DNA of 55,620 nt from Chlorobiota bacterium (lineage in GTDB: Bacteria; Bacteroidota; Bacteroidia; Bacteroidales; Marinilabiliaceae), in the NCBI GenBank assembly GCA_013153405.1, contig JAADEM010000066.1:1-55620 (forward strand). The letters are read 5' to 3'. The position numbers and the translations under genes were made by a program. This document shows, one piece after another, positions 8,892 through 17,839 of the stretch; the stretch's first letter is position 1; every line of letters starts with the position of its first letter. Under the pieces are notes generated by a model that worked only from the letters and a program-made list of their open reading frames with translations, was not told the origin of the DNA and did no database searches.

Positions 8892-9674
8892 TTATCTATC
8901 TTTTGATACTTCAGTTAATATCCGTTCCGTTATCATTTTATTAATATCATTCCAGTAGCGCTTAAATTCAAGTTTACGAAATGATGCAACCTCGATAACA
9001 CCCACCGGGTCATCTTTTTGCCCTACCGGCAATATATAAATAAATGCAGGTTTTGCTTCCCCAAGCCCGCTATATCCCGAAAAATATTCTTCCGGTACAT
9101 CCTCAAGGGTAATAACCTCACCCTCATCCACGGCCGTTCCATGTAATCCTTCACCAGGCGAAAACGGCTCTACCTCTTCATCTTTCATAATTCCGTAGTT
9201 CCCTTCTACGGAAAAATTCTCAGATTGTTTATCGTAAACGAAAAAAAGTCCTGTTACAATCTCAAACTGAGTTGCAATACTATTTAACACATTGTTACAG
9301 AAGTTTTTTTTGTCATCGAACGAAGGTAATCCGGCAAAAGATCTTGCCAGTTCAGCAGGAATGTCTGTTTCCTGTTTTTCTTCTGTTGATTTTCTGTTTT
9401 TCTCTTCTATATTTTTTTTCAACTCCTCTATTTTGTTACGAAGTCCGGTGTTCTCCTCGTAATACTTTTCAAGTGTCTCGTTAAGTTTTCGTATCTGCAT
9501 TTCGGTATAAAGATGCAACAACAAAATACCGCTTAATGCTACAATGTATACCATAAAAAACACTGCTGACGGATAAACTGACATGAAAAAATATATCCCC
9601 AGCGATAACAAAACAACTGTTGTTATACTGAAAACTATTGCTTTAACAATATTTGTTACTTTCATGTTTTTCAT
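8892..9674 (-). CDS. membrane GAF-domain protein without an output domain
   Basis: 260 residues: two membrane helices (about 8-32 and 35-56), a Lys/Glu-rich coiled coil (about 60-110), then one GAF domain to the C-terminus (GEGLHGTAVDEGEVITLEDV ... GVIEVASF). There is no kinase, phosphatase, cyclase or methyl-accepting domain. The ATG overlaps the stop of the lone CheB gene (ATGA), suggesting translational coupling. It ends 9 bases before the SiaA-like phosphatase gene, whose GAF domain it resembles, so it could form a mixed sensor complex with it. A second ATG at 9665 is possible. Confidence 0.8.
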   Translation of the reverse strand: MKNMKVTNIVKAIVFSITTVVLLSLGIYFFMSVYPSAVFFMVYIVALSGILLLHLYTEMQIRKLNETLEKYYEENTGLRNKIEELKKNIEEKNRKSTEEKQETDIPAELARSFAGLPSFDDKKNFCNNVLNSIATQFEIVTGLFFVYDKQSENFSVEGNYGIMKDEEVEPFSPGEGLHGTAVDEGEVITLEDVPEEYFSGYSGLGEAKPAFIYILPVGQKDDPVGVIEVASFRKLEFKRYWNDINKMITERILTEVSKDR

Positions 9675-10249
9675 GATGCAAGTTGATTTAAATATTCTGC
9701 TATCTTCTCCGGAGTAAGAATATAATCGGGTTCAAACAGGTTAAGTGCAGCTTTAGTCATTGTATCAATGTCACAGCTGGCAGGATCCTGAACAATGGTG
9801 GTTCCGTTTTTATCGTGAATATCCTTCAACCCGTTTGCACCGTCTTTGTTTGCGCCGGTAAGTATAATTCCCAACACTTTATCACGATAAGTGTATGCCG
9901 CCGACGAAAAAGTATAGTCGATAGCCGGCCTGCTATGATTATGAACACTCTCCGTGCTTAAACTGAAAGTATTGTCAAATTCAATAAAAAGATGATAGTT
10001 AGAAGGGGCAAGATAAACTTTATTTCCTTCTATCTTATCTTTATCACAAGGCTCCACTACTTTTATCTTTGACTTCAGATTTAATCCCTCAACCAATCCT
10101 GAACGAACATGCTTAAGCCTATGCATGCAAACTATCACCGGAAGAGGGAAGTCAGGTGACATTTTCGATAATATTTTTGATACTACCGAAAAACTGCCAG
10201 CAGAACCTCCTATGACTACCGCTTTATATTTTTTTCCGTTAATTTCCAT
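9671..10249 (-). CDS. stand-alone CheB-type methylesterase domain
   Basis: 192 residues, only the catalytic half of CheB with no receiver domain. The triad is recognisable: Ser16 in VVIGGSAGS, His43 in CMHRLKH and Asp136 in LTGANKDGANG. It would remove methyl groups from, or deamidate, glutamates of a chemoreceptor-like protein, without direct control by phosphorylation. The start codon overlaps the end of the CheR-like gene by 11 bases and its stop overlaps the next gene by 4, so it is tightly coupled in the operon. A full-length CheB is encoded at 13907-14992. Either the two act on different targets or this one is constitutive, which cannot be told from sequence. Confidence 0.85.
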   Translation of the reverse strand: MEINGKKYKAVVIGGSAGSFSVVSKILSKMSPDFPLPVIVCMHRLKHVRSGLVEGLNLKSKIKVVEPCDKDKIEGNKVYLAPSNYHLFIEFDNTFSLSTESVHNHSRPAIDYTFSSAAYTYRDKVLGIILTGANKDGANGLKDIHDKNGTTIVQDPASCDIDTMTKAALNLFEPDYILTPEKIAEYLNQLAS

Positions 10250-11156
10250 TATTCCAGCTTATATCAAAACCGTGTTTTTTAAATACACGCTCTTTCTCAT
10301 TAATACACTTAAAGGATGACATGGTACTTTCCGGCATTTTTTCTTTTCCTCCGATAGCAATCAATCCACCGGGAGACAATTTCCCGGTTAATGTTTTTAT
10401 TCCCTTTTCAGACACCTCTTTATCGTAATAAATCATTTTATTACGAAACATTATTAAACCTGCCGGTTCATTTATTGCCGTATTTAGAAAATGGCCTGTT
10501 ACAGTTTCAACATTTTGTAGCAAATACGTATTTAGAACAAAAATGTTGTCCTGCAAAGAATAATAATCCTTAAAGTTGCCGTTTCCTTCTATTCTGATAT
10601 AATTATTGGCATTAACCTCTGCATTCTTATTTCTTAAAATCCCCTTTCGAATATCCTCTGTTATCCGACTCGACGGGTGTTGGCAAATAACCTTTATCCT
10701 GTCAAGCATATTGAGTTCGGCAATAAGAATAAGAAAAGAAAAAACCTCCTCACCCGATGAAGCATCCGGGAACCAGACGGTAAAAGTTTTACCGGGAGAA
10801 AGATTCTGCAACAAAGATCTTAAATACCTCCAGAATCCCGGGTCTCTGAACATCTCGGTAATACTTACCGAAAAATCATGATATATATTCTCTTTTATAT
10901 CTCCTGATGTAAGAAGCTCTTTAAAATGCTCTACATTTCTTATATTATTTTTTGCGAACACATTGGTCAGGCGGCGTTTAAAAAATGATACCGGCATATG
11001 ATCGTAAGGTATACCAAGCACATCCGACATAAATGCCGACAACTCACGCACATCTTTTAATCCTAAACCTAACCCTCTCTCAAAACTGGAAAGTGTAGGC
11101 ACTGTTTTTGATATAAACCGGGCCATCTTTTGAAAATTTAGCTCTGTAAAAACCAT
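10239..11156 (-). CDS. degenerate CheR-like protein, probably not an active methyltransferase
   Basis: 305 residues from the ATG at 11156, which lies inside the previous cheR gene (77-base overlap). An ATG at 11126 is an alternative. The CheR N-terminal helical domain is present (LGIPYDHMPVSFFKRRLTNV), as is MFRDPGFWRYL. The SAM-binding signature is altered: GCSSGEEPYS has become PDASSGEEVFS, the usual ATDIS acidic motif reads CQHPSS, FCRNVLIYFD reads MFRNKMIYYD, and GHSE reads GGKEK. SAM binding is therefore doubtful and the protein may be a scaffold or inhibitor of the neighbouring intact CheR. The frame is long, open and tightly coupled on both sides, so it is not a decaying pseudogene. 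Confidence 0.75.
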   Translation of the reverse strand: MVFTELNFQKMARFISKTVPTLSSFERGLGLGLKDVRELSAFMSDVLGIPYDHMPVSFFKRRLTNVFAKNNIRNVEHFKELLTSGDIKENIYHDFSVSITEMFRDPGFWRYLRSLLQNLSPGKTFTVWFPDASSGEEVFSFLILIAELNMLDRIKVICQHPSSRITEDIRKGILRNKNAEVNANNYIRIEGNGNFKDYYSLQDNIFVLNTYLLQNVETVTGHFLNTAINEPAGLIMFRNKMIYYDKEVSEKGIKTLTGKLSPGGLIAIGGKEKMPESTMSSFKCINEKERVFKKHGFDISWNNGN

Positions 11157-11934
11157 TTACCCCTTCATGATTACCAAGAATCAACATCCCTCTGTTCACA
11201 AGTTTTTTATGGAACTTCTGCAATATTCTGGTTTGTAAAGAGGTATTAAAATATATCAACACATTTCTGCAGAAAATGATATCAAACTTTATACTGTCAA
11301 TATCGCCATTTACCAGATCATGATATTTGAATACCGGTATTTTTCTGAGAAAACTTTTTATTCTTATTGTTCCGTCGTCCTCCGATATGTCAAAATATTT
11401 TTCGACAGAAACATCGGCAGACATCTCTCCGCATTCAAGCACATCTCTGATGTTATCATCGAAGGTCTTGTTATACTTGGCATTATAAACACCGGTTCTG
11501 GCAATTTTCAACATCTCATTATTTATATCCGTTGCCACAACACGGCTTTTGTCCAATAGTCCGAGCTCATTCAGTAAAATAAGATTTGAATAAACTTCCT
11601 GCCCCGATGAACATCCGGCATGCCATATGTTTATTATCTTTTTATTTTTTAACGAAGGAAGATAATTCTTATACAACTCTTTCCACATCCATGGATCTCT
11701 GAAAAATTCAGTGGTATTAACCGTAATATCCTGAACAACATTTTCAACAAATTCCGAATCGGTACGAATCCGCGTTATAAGCTGATCCATATCAATTTTA
11801 TTGTCATTTAATATCTTGCTTACTCTGCGCATGATAGAACTGTCAGAGTAATCACAGAAATCGTATGATGAATGTTTCTTCAGCTCACGCAAAAAAATCC
11901 TTATCTCTGCTATATTTTCAACCTTCTCTGTCAT
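11080..11934 (-). CDS. CheR-type protein-glutamate methyltransferase (second copy)
   Basis: 284 residues. The CheR N-terminal domain ends in TVNTTEFFRDPWMW, followed by the SAM-binding motif HAGCSSGQEVYS, the acidic motif ATDINNEML and FDIIFCRNVLIYFN. These support an active SAM-dependent methyltransferase acting on glutamates of MCP-type proteins. The C-terminal GHSE motif is changed to GNHEG and the usual Glu of GCSSGEE is Gln, so it is more divergent than the copy at 16453-17328. It follows the GAF-PAS membrane protein by 6 bases and overlaps the degenerate CheR-like gene, forming a second methylation set with that gene and the lone CheB. Confidence 0.85.
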   Translation of the reverse strand: MTEKVENIAEIRIFLRELKKHSSYDFCDYSDSSIMRRVSKILNDNKIDMDQLITRIRTDSEFVENVVQDITVNTTEFFRDPWMWKELYKNYLPSLKNKKIINIWHAGCSSGQEVYSNLILLNELGLLDKSRVVATDINNEMLKIARTGVYNAKYNKTFDDNIRDVLECGEMSADVSVEKYFDISEDDGTIRIKSFLRKIPVFKYHDLVNGDIDSIKFDIIFCRNVLIYFNTSLQTRILQKFHKKLVNRGMLILGNHEGVNGFYRAKFSKDGPVYIKNSAYTFQF

Positions 11935-11940
11935 AAATTA

Positions 11941-13818
11941 TTAAAACAATTCCACTTCAACATTTTGTATAAATGCTGTAAATGAATGATCATCTCCTAC
12001 TTTGGCTTCCGACAAAAGGAACAGTACCGGAATCTCTTCACCAAACTTAGTTAAAATAGGCACTTCGCGCCTTTCTCCTACAATTTTTTCCTTTTCCGGA
12101 TTCACAAAAGCAGAAACAAACTCATCGTTTTTAGCCGTATCTTTGCTAAACAACAACGCAACCTGTTTTCCTAACACTTCCTGCCTGTCGTAACCAAACA
12201 GCTTTTCAGCTGCAAGATTAAAAAATTCTATTATACCATCTTTATTGGTAGTAAGGATAGCATCGAGTGCTCCTTCAAGTGTTTTTTCGTTTCTTATTTT
12301 AACGGCTTCTATTTCTTTAAATTGTTCTTTCACTTCGTTTCGTGCCTGTTCGAGCATTATTCCCAGTTCTTCCTTACTTTTCTTCAGCTCCTCTTCCATT
12401 TTAACCTGCTCGGTAATATCATAATCCAGGCTGAGAATCTTCACAATATTTCCCTCATTATCCATAACAGGAGTATATGTTGTAAGCAGGTAAATAGCAT
12501 CTCCCATTTTTGTCCTTCTCCGCACACGCCCTTTAAAGTTTTTCCCGTTACGAAGGTCTGCAAGGATTTTATTCAGTTCGTCCAGATCATCTTTAAAGAA
12601 AAATATTCTGATATTCTGATTTTCCACCTCTTCGATATTGTACTTAAAAGCATCTAAGAAGTTATGATTTACAGAAATCAGTGTTCCGTCAGTTTCAAAC
12701 TCCGAGCTTATAGCAGAATGGTCAATCGCTTCAAGTATTCCTTTCATCTCAAGCTCACGTCTGTCACTCTCTTCCTGTGTTGCCTGCATCTCTTCCAGGT
12801 TCTGACGAAGCTCCTCTTCCTGCTGAGCCATTTTTTCTGCCTGTTCCTGCGTTTCTTTCAGAAGCTTGTTGGTTTGGATGTTAATCTGAACAGCCGATAT
12901 AGTAGAAGCAATACTTTCAGCAATTTTCTCGATAAACTCAATCTCAAATTTCTGAAATTCACTGAATGATGCAAGTTCAATAACCCCATAAACTTTATCA
13001 TTAACTTTCAGTGGAACAATAAGGACTGCCGATGCATTTGCCTCTCCCAGCCCGCTGGTGATGTTCATGTAGTCATTAGGAACATCGGTAAGATAAATGG
13101 TCTCTTTTTCCAGGGCACACCGTCCTATAAGGCCCTCTTCCCATTTTATTATTTTATCTGCATATTTTTTGCGGTCATATGCAATACATGCTTTCTGTTC
13201 AAAATAAGGTTCGCCCTCCTCGGGCTGGTTAAGCAGGAAGAATCCGGCCTGATTAATTTTCAGGTAATCGACGATATAACGTATAATACTAAAAGATAGT
13301 TCTTCCAGATCGTTATTGGTTTTACGCAACAATTCACCAAACTGAGCAAGTCCGTTAGTTACCCAGGTTCTTTGCTCTTCTTCAATTCTGCGTTGCTCTT
13401 CCTCTCTTTTGTTTTTTATCATGTACTCTTTTAGTCTCACAAGCGAACGTCCGAGCTCATCTTTTTTTGATGATAACGGAACTGCTGTTTCAAGATTTCC
13501 CTTACGAAGATTATCAATAAATTCGAGTACAAGCTGAGACCTTTTAGCTTCTTTTTTTATTTTCCTGGTTGCTTTTTTTAATGTTTCGGAGATACTGTTT
13601 GCCGTATAATAACCTGCTATTGCAGTGATAAACGGTAAAAAAACAACTAGCCACAATCCGGGCATCAGCCTGAAGGCATCTAAGACACTGGTATTATCTT
13701 TGCTGAAAACATCAGAATTCAGGCTTAGTAATGCAGTAAAAAGAAGTATTCCCAAACCAAAAGTAAATCCTCTGAAAATATATTTCTTCCTAATGGCTTT
13801 TGATTTAACTTTTTTCAT
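11941..13818 (-). CDS. membrane GAF-PAS-PAS sensor protein without an output domain
   Basis: 625 residues from ATG at 13818. A GTG at 13875 would add 19 residues, but the ATG product begins with a basic stretch (MKKVKSKAIRKKY) just before the first membrane helix, which is typical. There are two membrane segments (about 18-32 and 55-75), a HAMP-like linker containing GNLETAV, a GAF domain, a long coiled coil (EEELRQNLEEMQATQEE) and two PAS domains. The chain ends after the last PAS, with no kinase, cyclase or phosphatase. Such proteins must signal through a partner. The nearby CheR and CheB genes and the His-less kinase are candidates. The GAF domain is clearly like those at 8892-9674 and 6252-8882. 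Confidence 0.82.
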   Translation of the reverse strand: MKKVKSKAIRKKYIFRGFTFGLGILLFTALLSLNSDVFSKDNTSVLDAFRLMPGLWLVVFLPFITAIAGYYTANSISETLKKATRKIKKEAKRSQLVLEFIDNLRKGNLETAVPLSSKKDELGRSLVRLKEYMIKNKREEEQRRIEEEQRTWVTNGLAQFGELLRKTNNDLEELSFSIIRYIVDYLKINQAGFFLLNQPEEGEPYFEQKACIAYDRKKYADKIIKWEEGLIGRCALEKETIYLTDVPNDYMNITSGLGEANASAVLIVPLKVNDKVYGVIELASFSEFQKFEIEFIEKIAESIASTISAVQINIQTNKLLKETQEQAEKMAQQEEELRQNLEEMQATQEESDRRELEMKGILEAIDHSAISSEFETDGTLISVNHNFLDAFKYNIEEVENQNIRIFFFKDDLDELNKILADLRNGKNFKGRVRRRTKMGDAIYLLTTYTPVMDNEGNIVKILSLDYDITEQVKMEEELKKSKEELGIMLEQARNEVKEQFKEIEAVKIRNEKTLEGALDAILTTNKDGIIEFFNLAAEKLFGYDRQEVLGKQVALLFSKDTAKNDEFVSAFVNPEKEKIVGERREVPILTKFGEEIPVLFLLSEAKVGDDHSFTAFIQNVEVELF

Positions 13819-13906
13819 AACCTTATTTAATTCACTATTGTTGTGCAGATACAATTTTGCACTGTTATACGGCACAAATTAATTAAGGTTATGTATTTCG
13901 GGAAAA

Positions 13907-14992
13907 TTACTTATTTAAATTGGATATAATATATGGAGCTATTTTATCGATAGGCAGAATTTTTTCGGCAGCATCAAGTTTTATGGCTTCTTTGGGCATG
14001 CCGAAAACCACACTTGTTTGTTCATCCTGGGCAATTGTATGCGCTCCGGACTCTTTAAGTTCAAGAAGTCCTTTTGCGCCATCGTTCCCCATTCCGGTCA
14101 GAAGTATTCCCAATGCATTTTTCCCTGCATAACGTGCTGCCGAACGAAAAAGAACATCTACAGACGGACGATGCCTGTTTACCAATGGACCCTCTTTAAC
14201 TTCAACAGAATATTCTTTACCTATTCTTTTCAGTAGCATATGCTTACTTCCCGGAGCAATCAGGACTCTGCCCTGATATAATTTATCTCCGTTTTCGGCC
14301 TCTTTTACTTCAAGTTTTGAGATATTATTCAGGCTGTTGGCAAATGATTTAGTAAATCCCTCAGGCATATGCTGAACGATTGCAATACCAGGTGATTTAG
14401 CCGGCATCTCGGCCAAAAACTTACGGATAGCCTCGGTTCCTCCGGTAGACGCACCAAGCACAATTATCTTATCAGTATTTATAATTCGTTTATATGCCGA
14501 TGCTTTCTCAATAATTACATCAGCTGTATACTTGGGAGGTATTACAGTCTTTTTTGATGTAGCTACAATCTTTTTCCGCTTAAGTTTTGCACTTGATGCA
14601 GCTTTTACTGCATCGCAAAGAAGAATTTTAGAGTCATTAAAAAACTGAGCAGCATTCATTGCCGGCTTGCCAATTATCTCACTTGCTCCGTACTCAAGAG
14701 CTTTCATTGCAGTTTCTGTACCGGCAGTAGTAAGAGATGAAATAACAACAACCGGAATTGGATGTTGTGACATTATCTTACGAAGAAAAGTGAGCCCGTC
14801 CATCCTCGGCATTTCAATATCCAGAGTTATGACATCGGGAACCTCTTTCATTATTTTCTTAACTGCTATTATGGGATCAGCAGCAGTAGCAATCACTGTT
14901 ATTTCAGGATCTGACTCCAAAATAGTAGAAAGACTCTGTCTCACAACCGCCGAATCATCGACCACCAACACCCGGATGTTCCTCTTGCTCAT
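13907..14992 (-). CDS. cheB: CheB, receiver-controlled protein-glutamate methylesterase
   Basis: 361 residues from ATG at 14992; a TTG two codons earlier is less likely. The N-terminal receiver domain has [10 protein letters not shown], the phospho-acceptor Asp58 in [13 protein letters not shown] and a late Lys in IIGKP. The C-terminal methylesterase domain has [11 protein letters not shown] (catalytic Ser), [10 protein letters not shown] (His) and [11 protein letters not shown] (Asp). It should demethylate and deamidate the MCP when phosphorylated by CheA. The gene lies between cheD (48-base gap) and the GAF-PAS sensor (88-base gap). Length and domain order are normal for CheB. Confidence 0.95.
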   Translation of the reverse strand: MSKRNIRVLVVDDSAVVRQSLSTILESDPEITVIATAADPIIAVKKIMKEVPDVITLDIEMPRMDGLTFLRKIMSQHPIPVVVISSLTTAGTETAMKALEYGASEIIGKPAMNAAQFFNDSKILLCDAVKAASSAKLKRKKIVATSKKTVIPPKYTADVIIEKASAYKRIINTDKIIVLGASTGGTEAIRKFLAEMPAKSPGIAIVQHMPEGFTKSFANSLNNISKLEVKEAENGDKLYQGRVLIAPGSKHMLLKRIGKEYSVEVKEGPLVNRHRPSVDVLFRSAARYAGKNALGILLTGMGNDGAKGLLELKESGAHTIAQDEQTSVVFGMPKEAIKLDAAEKILPIDKIAPYIISNLNK

Positions 14993-15040
14993 TATCAATT
15001 ATTTTGTTCCTTGTAAAATAACAAAACCTATCTCATTTTG

Positions 15041-15514
15041 TTACAGTTTTTTTTCTAAAAATTTATGCCTAACTTCACCGGTGTCAGTAAAAAACAGAAT
15101 TTTCCGGCCCCTTTTCCCTCCGGTACTTGAAGCAATAATGGGAATATCGTTTTCTTCGAGCATTAACCGGGCAACTCTTATATTTCTTTCTCCTATCAGA
15201 TAGCTGTTTTGCCTGTTGCCTTCGAGCATATCGCCACCTCCGAATATTTTGGCAACCAGGTCTTCCTTTCTGCTTCCCATTGCCTGCAACTTACTTATAA
15301 GTTTTTCAATGGCAATGTTTCCGTATTTAGGCGATGCCAGGTCATTACCGTTCCAGTTTGGCAGCATATAGTGATTAATCCCGCCTATTTTCAGGCGTTT
15401 ATCCCATATGCAAATAGCCACACAAGAACCCAGTATCGTTTTTACTACATACGGTTCTTTACTGACAAACAGGGATGAAGGGTATAAAAAATATTGTAAA
15501 TAATTTTTATTCAT
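15041..15514 (-). CDS. cheD: CheD, chemoreceptor glutamine deamidase
   Basis: 157 residues. The CheD signature TILGSCVAICIWD holds the catalytic Cys31, and GINHYMLP holds the catalytic His48. The family converts Gln to Glu on MCP receptors and in some bacteria binds the CheC phosphatase. No cheC or cheX gene is seen in the window. It lies 12 bases after the histidine-kinase-like gene and 48 before cheB, in line with a receptor-adaptation set. Confidence 0.93.
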   Translation of the reverse strand: MNKNYLQYFLYPSSLFVSKEPYVVKTILGSCVAICIWDKRLKIGGINHYMLPNWNGNDLASPKYGNIAIEKLISKLQAMGSRKEDLVAKIFGGGDMLEGNRQNSYLIGERNIRVARLMLEENDIPIIASSTGGKRGRKILFFTDTGEVRHKFLEKKL

Positions 15515-15526
15515 TTAATTGATCCC

Positions 15527-16426
15527 TTAAAAAATCTCATCATCATCATCAAAAAAGATATCATTTCCTTCTCCGCTGAATCCTTCAATAATGTTTTTTG
15601 CTTCAGGCAGATTAATTGAAAAGGTTGAACCTTCTCCTTTTTTACTTTCAATCTTAATGTCACCATCAAGGACATCGAGCAAGGCTTTTGTAATTGACAA
15701 GCCAAGTCCGTGCCCGCGGTTGATTGAATTAATACCTGAATCAAGACGTTTGAATCTCTCAAAAATAATTTTCTGGTTTTTTTCAGAGATTCCAGTACCA
15801 AAGTCTTGTACCGATACGTTAAGAATATCGTCTTCGATTGATACCCTGATGATAATTTTACTATCCTTATAGCTGTATTTAAGGGCGTTATTTATAAGAT
15901 TACTAAGAATAAGCTTTAATTTTTCAGAGTCGGTTTTAAAATACAGGTTTTTTCCGAAGCCGTAATCGACATTGTATTGCAAGTCAATACCGATTCCCAT
16001 TTTACGGGATACAATATTGAATGAATCAATAACATTCTGAATTAAGCTTTTGATATTTACTTTAGTGATATTTGGTGCAACTTCTCCCGCTTCAATTTTG
16101 GCTGCAACAAATATATTCTTCAACTGAAAATCAAGATTGAAGGCTTCGCTGTGAATTAGTGCCACCATCGAAACAACCTTTTTCCAGTCGTTTTTCTCTA
16201 CTGATAATATTGCTTTTGATAGTCCCAGTATTGAGGTAAACGGGTTTACAATCTCATTTGAGATATTTGAAATAAAATGACTCTTCAGAGATTCTGATTC
16301 ATTCAGCTTCCTGTATACCTCCTGATACTCCTTTGAAAGAGTCTGAAGCTCTTCTTTGGCTTTCCTTGATTCTTCCAGTCTTAACCGTAACTCTTTCAAA
16401 AGTTGTCTGTCCGATAAGTTACTCAT
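15527..16426 (-). CDS. histidine-kinase-like protein with Asn in place of the phospho-acceptor His
   Basis: 299 residues, with no membrane segment. An N-terminal coiled coil (1-47) is followed by an HisKA-like segment and a full HATPase domain: N-box LILSNLINNALKYS, G1 VQDFGTGI, F-box FERFKRLD, G2 GHGLGLSI. The H-box, normally SHEIRTP, reads SNEIVNP, so residue 57 is Asn. The codon at 16256-16258 reads AAT on the coding strand, one base away from a His codon. It cannot autophosphorylate in the usual way. It may phosphorylate another protein such as the free HPt (20374-20736), act as a phosphatase or be a pseudokinase. The C-terminal tail is acidic (FFDDDDEIF). It lies between cheR and cheD. 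Confidence 0.85.
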   Translation of the reverse strand: MSNLSDRQLLKELRLRLEESRKAKEELQTLSKEYQEVYRKLNESESLKSHFISNISNEIVNPFTSILGLSKAILSVEKNDWKKVVSMVALIHSEAFNLDFQLKNIFVAAKIEAGEVAPNITKVNIKSLIQNVIDSFNIVSRKMGIGIDLQYNVDYGFGKNLYFKTDSEKLKLILSNLINNALKYSYKDSKIIIRVSIEDDILNVSVQDFGTGISEKNQKIIFERFKRLDSGINSINRGHGLGLSITKALLDVLDGDIKIESKKGEGSTFSINLPEAKNIIEGFSGEGNDIFFDDDDEIF

Positions 16427-16452
16427 AGTATTTGTGCGTTTAATAATATTAT

Positions 16453-17328
16453 TTATTTCGGTTTTTGGAATATTGTTGGTTTAATATGTTCCAGCTGTAC
16501 ATCCATTCCGGTCATTGATTCGGAATGGCCGATAAAGAAATACCCTCCCGGATTAAGGTAACTGCTAAGCTTGTTTATTACCTTCTCCTGGGTTTTTCTG
16601 TCGAAATATATCAGAACATTCCGGCAGAAAATTACATCAAATTTTTCATTAACACTATATGCACTGTCCATCAGGTTAATATATTTCAATGACAGGTTTC
16701 TTTGCAATAAAGGATTCACCCTTACTGTAGGGTTTTTTCTGTCTTTACTTTTCAGGAAATATTTTTTCTTCAGATGAAGAGGCATAAGTTCCACTTTACT
16801 CTCCGGATATACCCCCTGGGCCGCAGCCTTCAGCACTTTATTGGATATATCAGTCCCCAGAATTGAAAAATTAAAATGGGGATGATTTACTTTAAACTCA
16901 TTCAGTACGATTGAAATGGTATAAGGTTCTTCCCCACTTGAACATCCTGCACTCCAGACTTTGAACACCGAGCCTTGATTCTTTTCCAGAAACTCAGGTA
17001 AGATATTATCCTGCAAAAAATTAAAATGAACAGGCTCTCTGAAGAAATCTGTTTTATTGGTGGTGATTACATTCAGAAAATTAAATATCTCTCTCTGCTG
17101 TCCCTCTTTACTGAAAAAATACTCCTTATATTCGGAATAAGAATTCATATTAAGCTCGCGTATTCGCTTGAGCAAACGCCCCTGAAGCATAATGCGTTTC
17201 ACGGGCGGCATCTTTATTCCATACTGGGAATAGATAAAAGAGCTGAAAGCCTGAAAATCCTTTTCGGAAAGTTCGGCTCTGAAACAGTTCAGTTCTTTTC
17301 CCTGCTCATATTTGCTCTCCTGATACAT
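16453..17328 (-). CDS. cheR: CheR, chemoreceptor glutamate methyltransferase
   Basis: 291 residues with all standard CheR motifs: N-terminal helical domain (YGIKMPPVKRIMLQGRLLKR), TTNKTDFFREP, SAM-binding WSAGCSSGEEPYT, the acidic motif LGTDISNKVL, FDVIFCRNVLIYFD and FIGHSESM. It transfers methyl groups from SAM to glutamates of MCPs. It follows the second cheW by 11 bases. Of the three CheR-like proteins in the operon this one is closest to the norm and is most likely the one acting on the MCP at 21444-23183. Confidence 0.95.
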   Translation of the reverse strand: MYQESKYEQGKELNCFRAELSEKDFQAFSSFIYSQYGIKMPPVKRIMLQGRLLKRIRELNMNSYSEYKEYFFSKEGQQREIFNFLNVITTNKTDFFREPVHFNFLQDNILPEFLEKNQGSVFKVWSAGCSSGEEPYTISIVLNEFKVNHPHFNFSILGTDISNKVLKAAAQGVYPESKVELMPLHLKKKYFLKSKDRKNPTVRVNPLLQRNLSLKYINLMDSAYSVNEKFDVIFCRNVLIYFDRKTQEKVINKLSSYLNPGGYFFIGHSESMTGMDVQLEHIKPTIFQKPK

Positions 17329-17339
17329 ATTCTTTATTA

Positions 17340-17828
17340 CTATCCTTTCGTATTAATCTCGTCAATAGCTTTATCCATTGCAATGATATCTTTTGCCGAG
17401 AATATTTTATTCGCATTAATAATCATTACAAGATTATCGCCCTGTTTGTAAGTGGCTGAAATATAATTGGGTTTGTAATCATCTTCTATCTGCTTTAACA
17501 CTTCCGGGTCGGCTTCTATAACATCAGAAACCGTATCTACAATTATACCAACCTTGGCATTTATATTTTTTTGTTCATTAATAATTTCAAGAACAACAAT
17601 ACATGTTTGGGACGTAAGGTTTATTTTTCCCAGATTAAACTTAACAGCAGTATCAATCAAAGGAATAACCTCATCCCTGTATTCAAAAACACCTGTAACA
17701 TAAGGAAGTGTTTCCGGAATACTTTTGGGTTCTTTATATTCCTTTATCTCAACAACTTTTTCAACGTGAATTCCAAATATATTGTCATTTACCTTAAACG
17801 TGAGATATGAATTGGTACTTTGGTCCAT
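17340..17828 (-). CDS. cheW: CheW-like coupling protein (first of two)
   Basis: 162 residues forming one CheW domain (YLTFKVNDNIFGIHVEKVVEI, TGVFEYRDEVIPLIDTAVKF, VGIIVDTVSDVIEAD). CheW links receptors to the CheA kinase in the signalling array. It lies 11 bases after the other cheW and 11 before cheR. Two CheW genes next to one cheA may bind different receptors or build mixed arrays. Confidence 0.93.
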   Translation of the reverse strand: MDQSTNSYLTFKVNDNIFGIHVEKVVEIKEYKEPKSIPETLPYVTGVFEYRDEVIPLIDTAVKFNLGKINLTSQTCIVVLEIINEQKNINAKVGIIVDTVSDVIEADPEVLKQIEDDYKPNYISATYKQGDNLVMIINANKIFSAKDIIAMDKAIDEINTKG

Positions 17829-17839
17829 TTGTTCAAATT

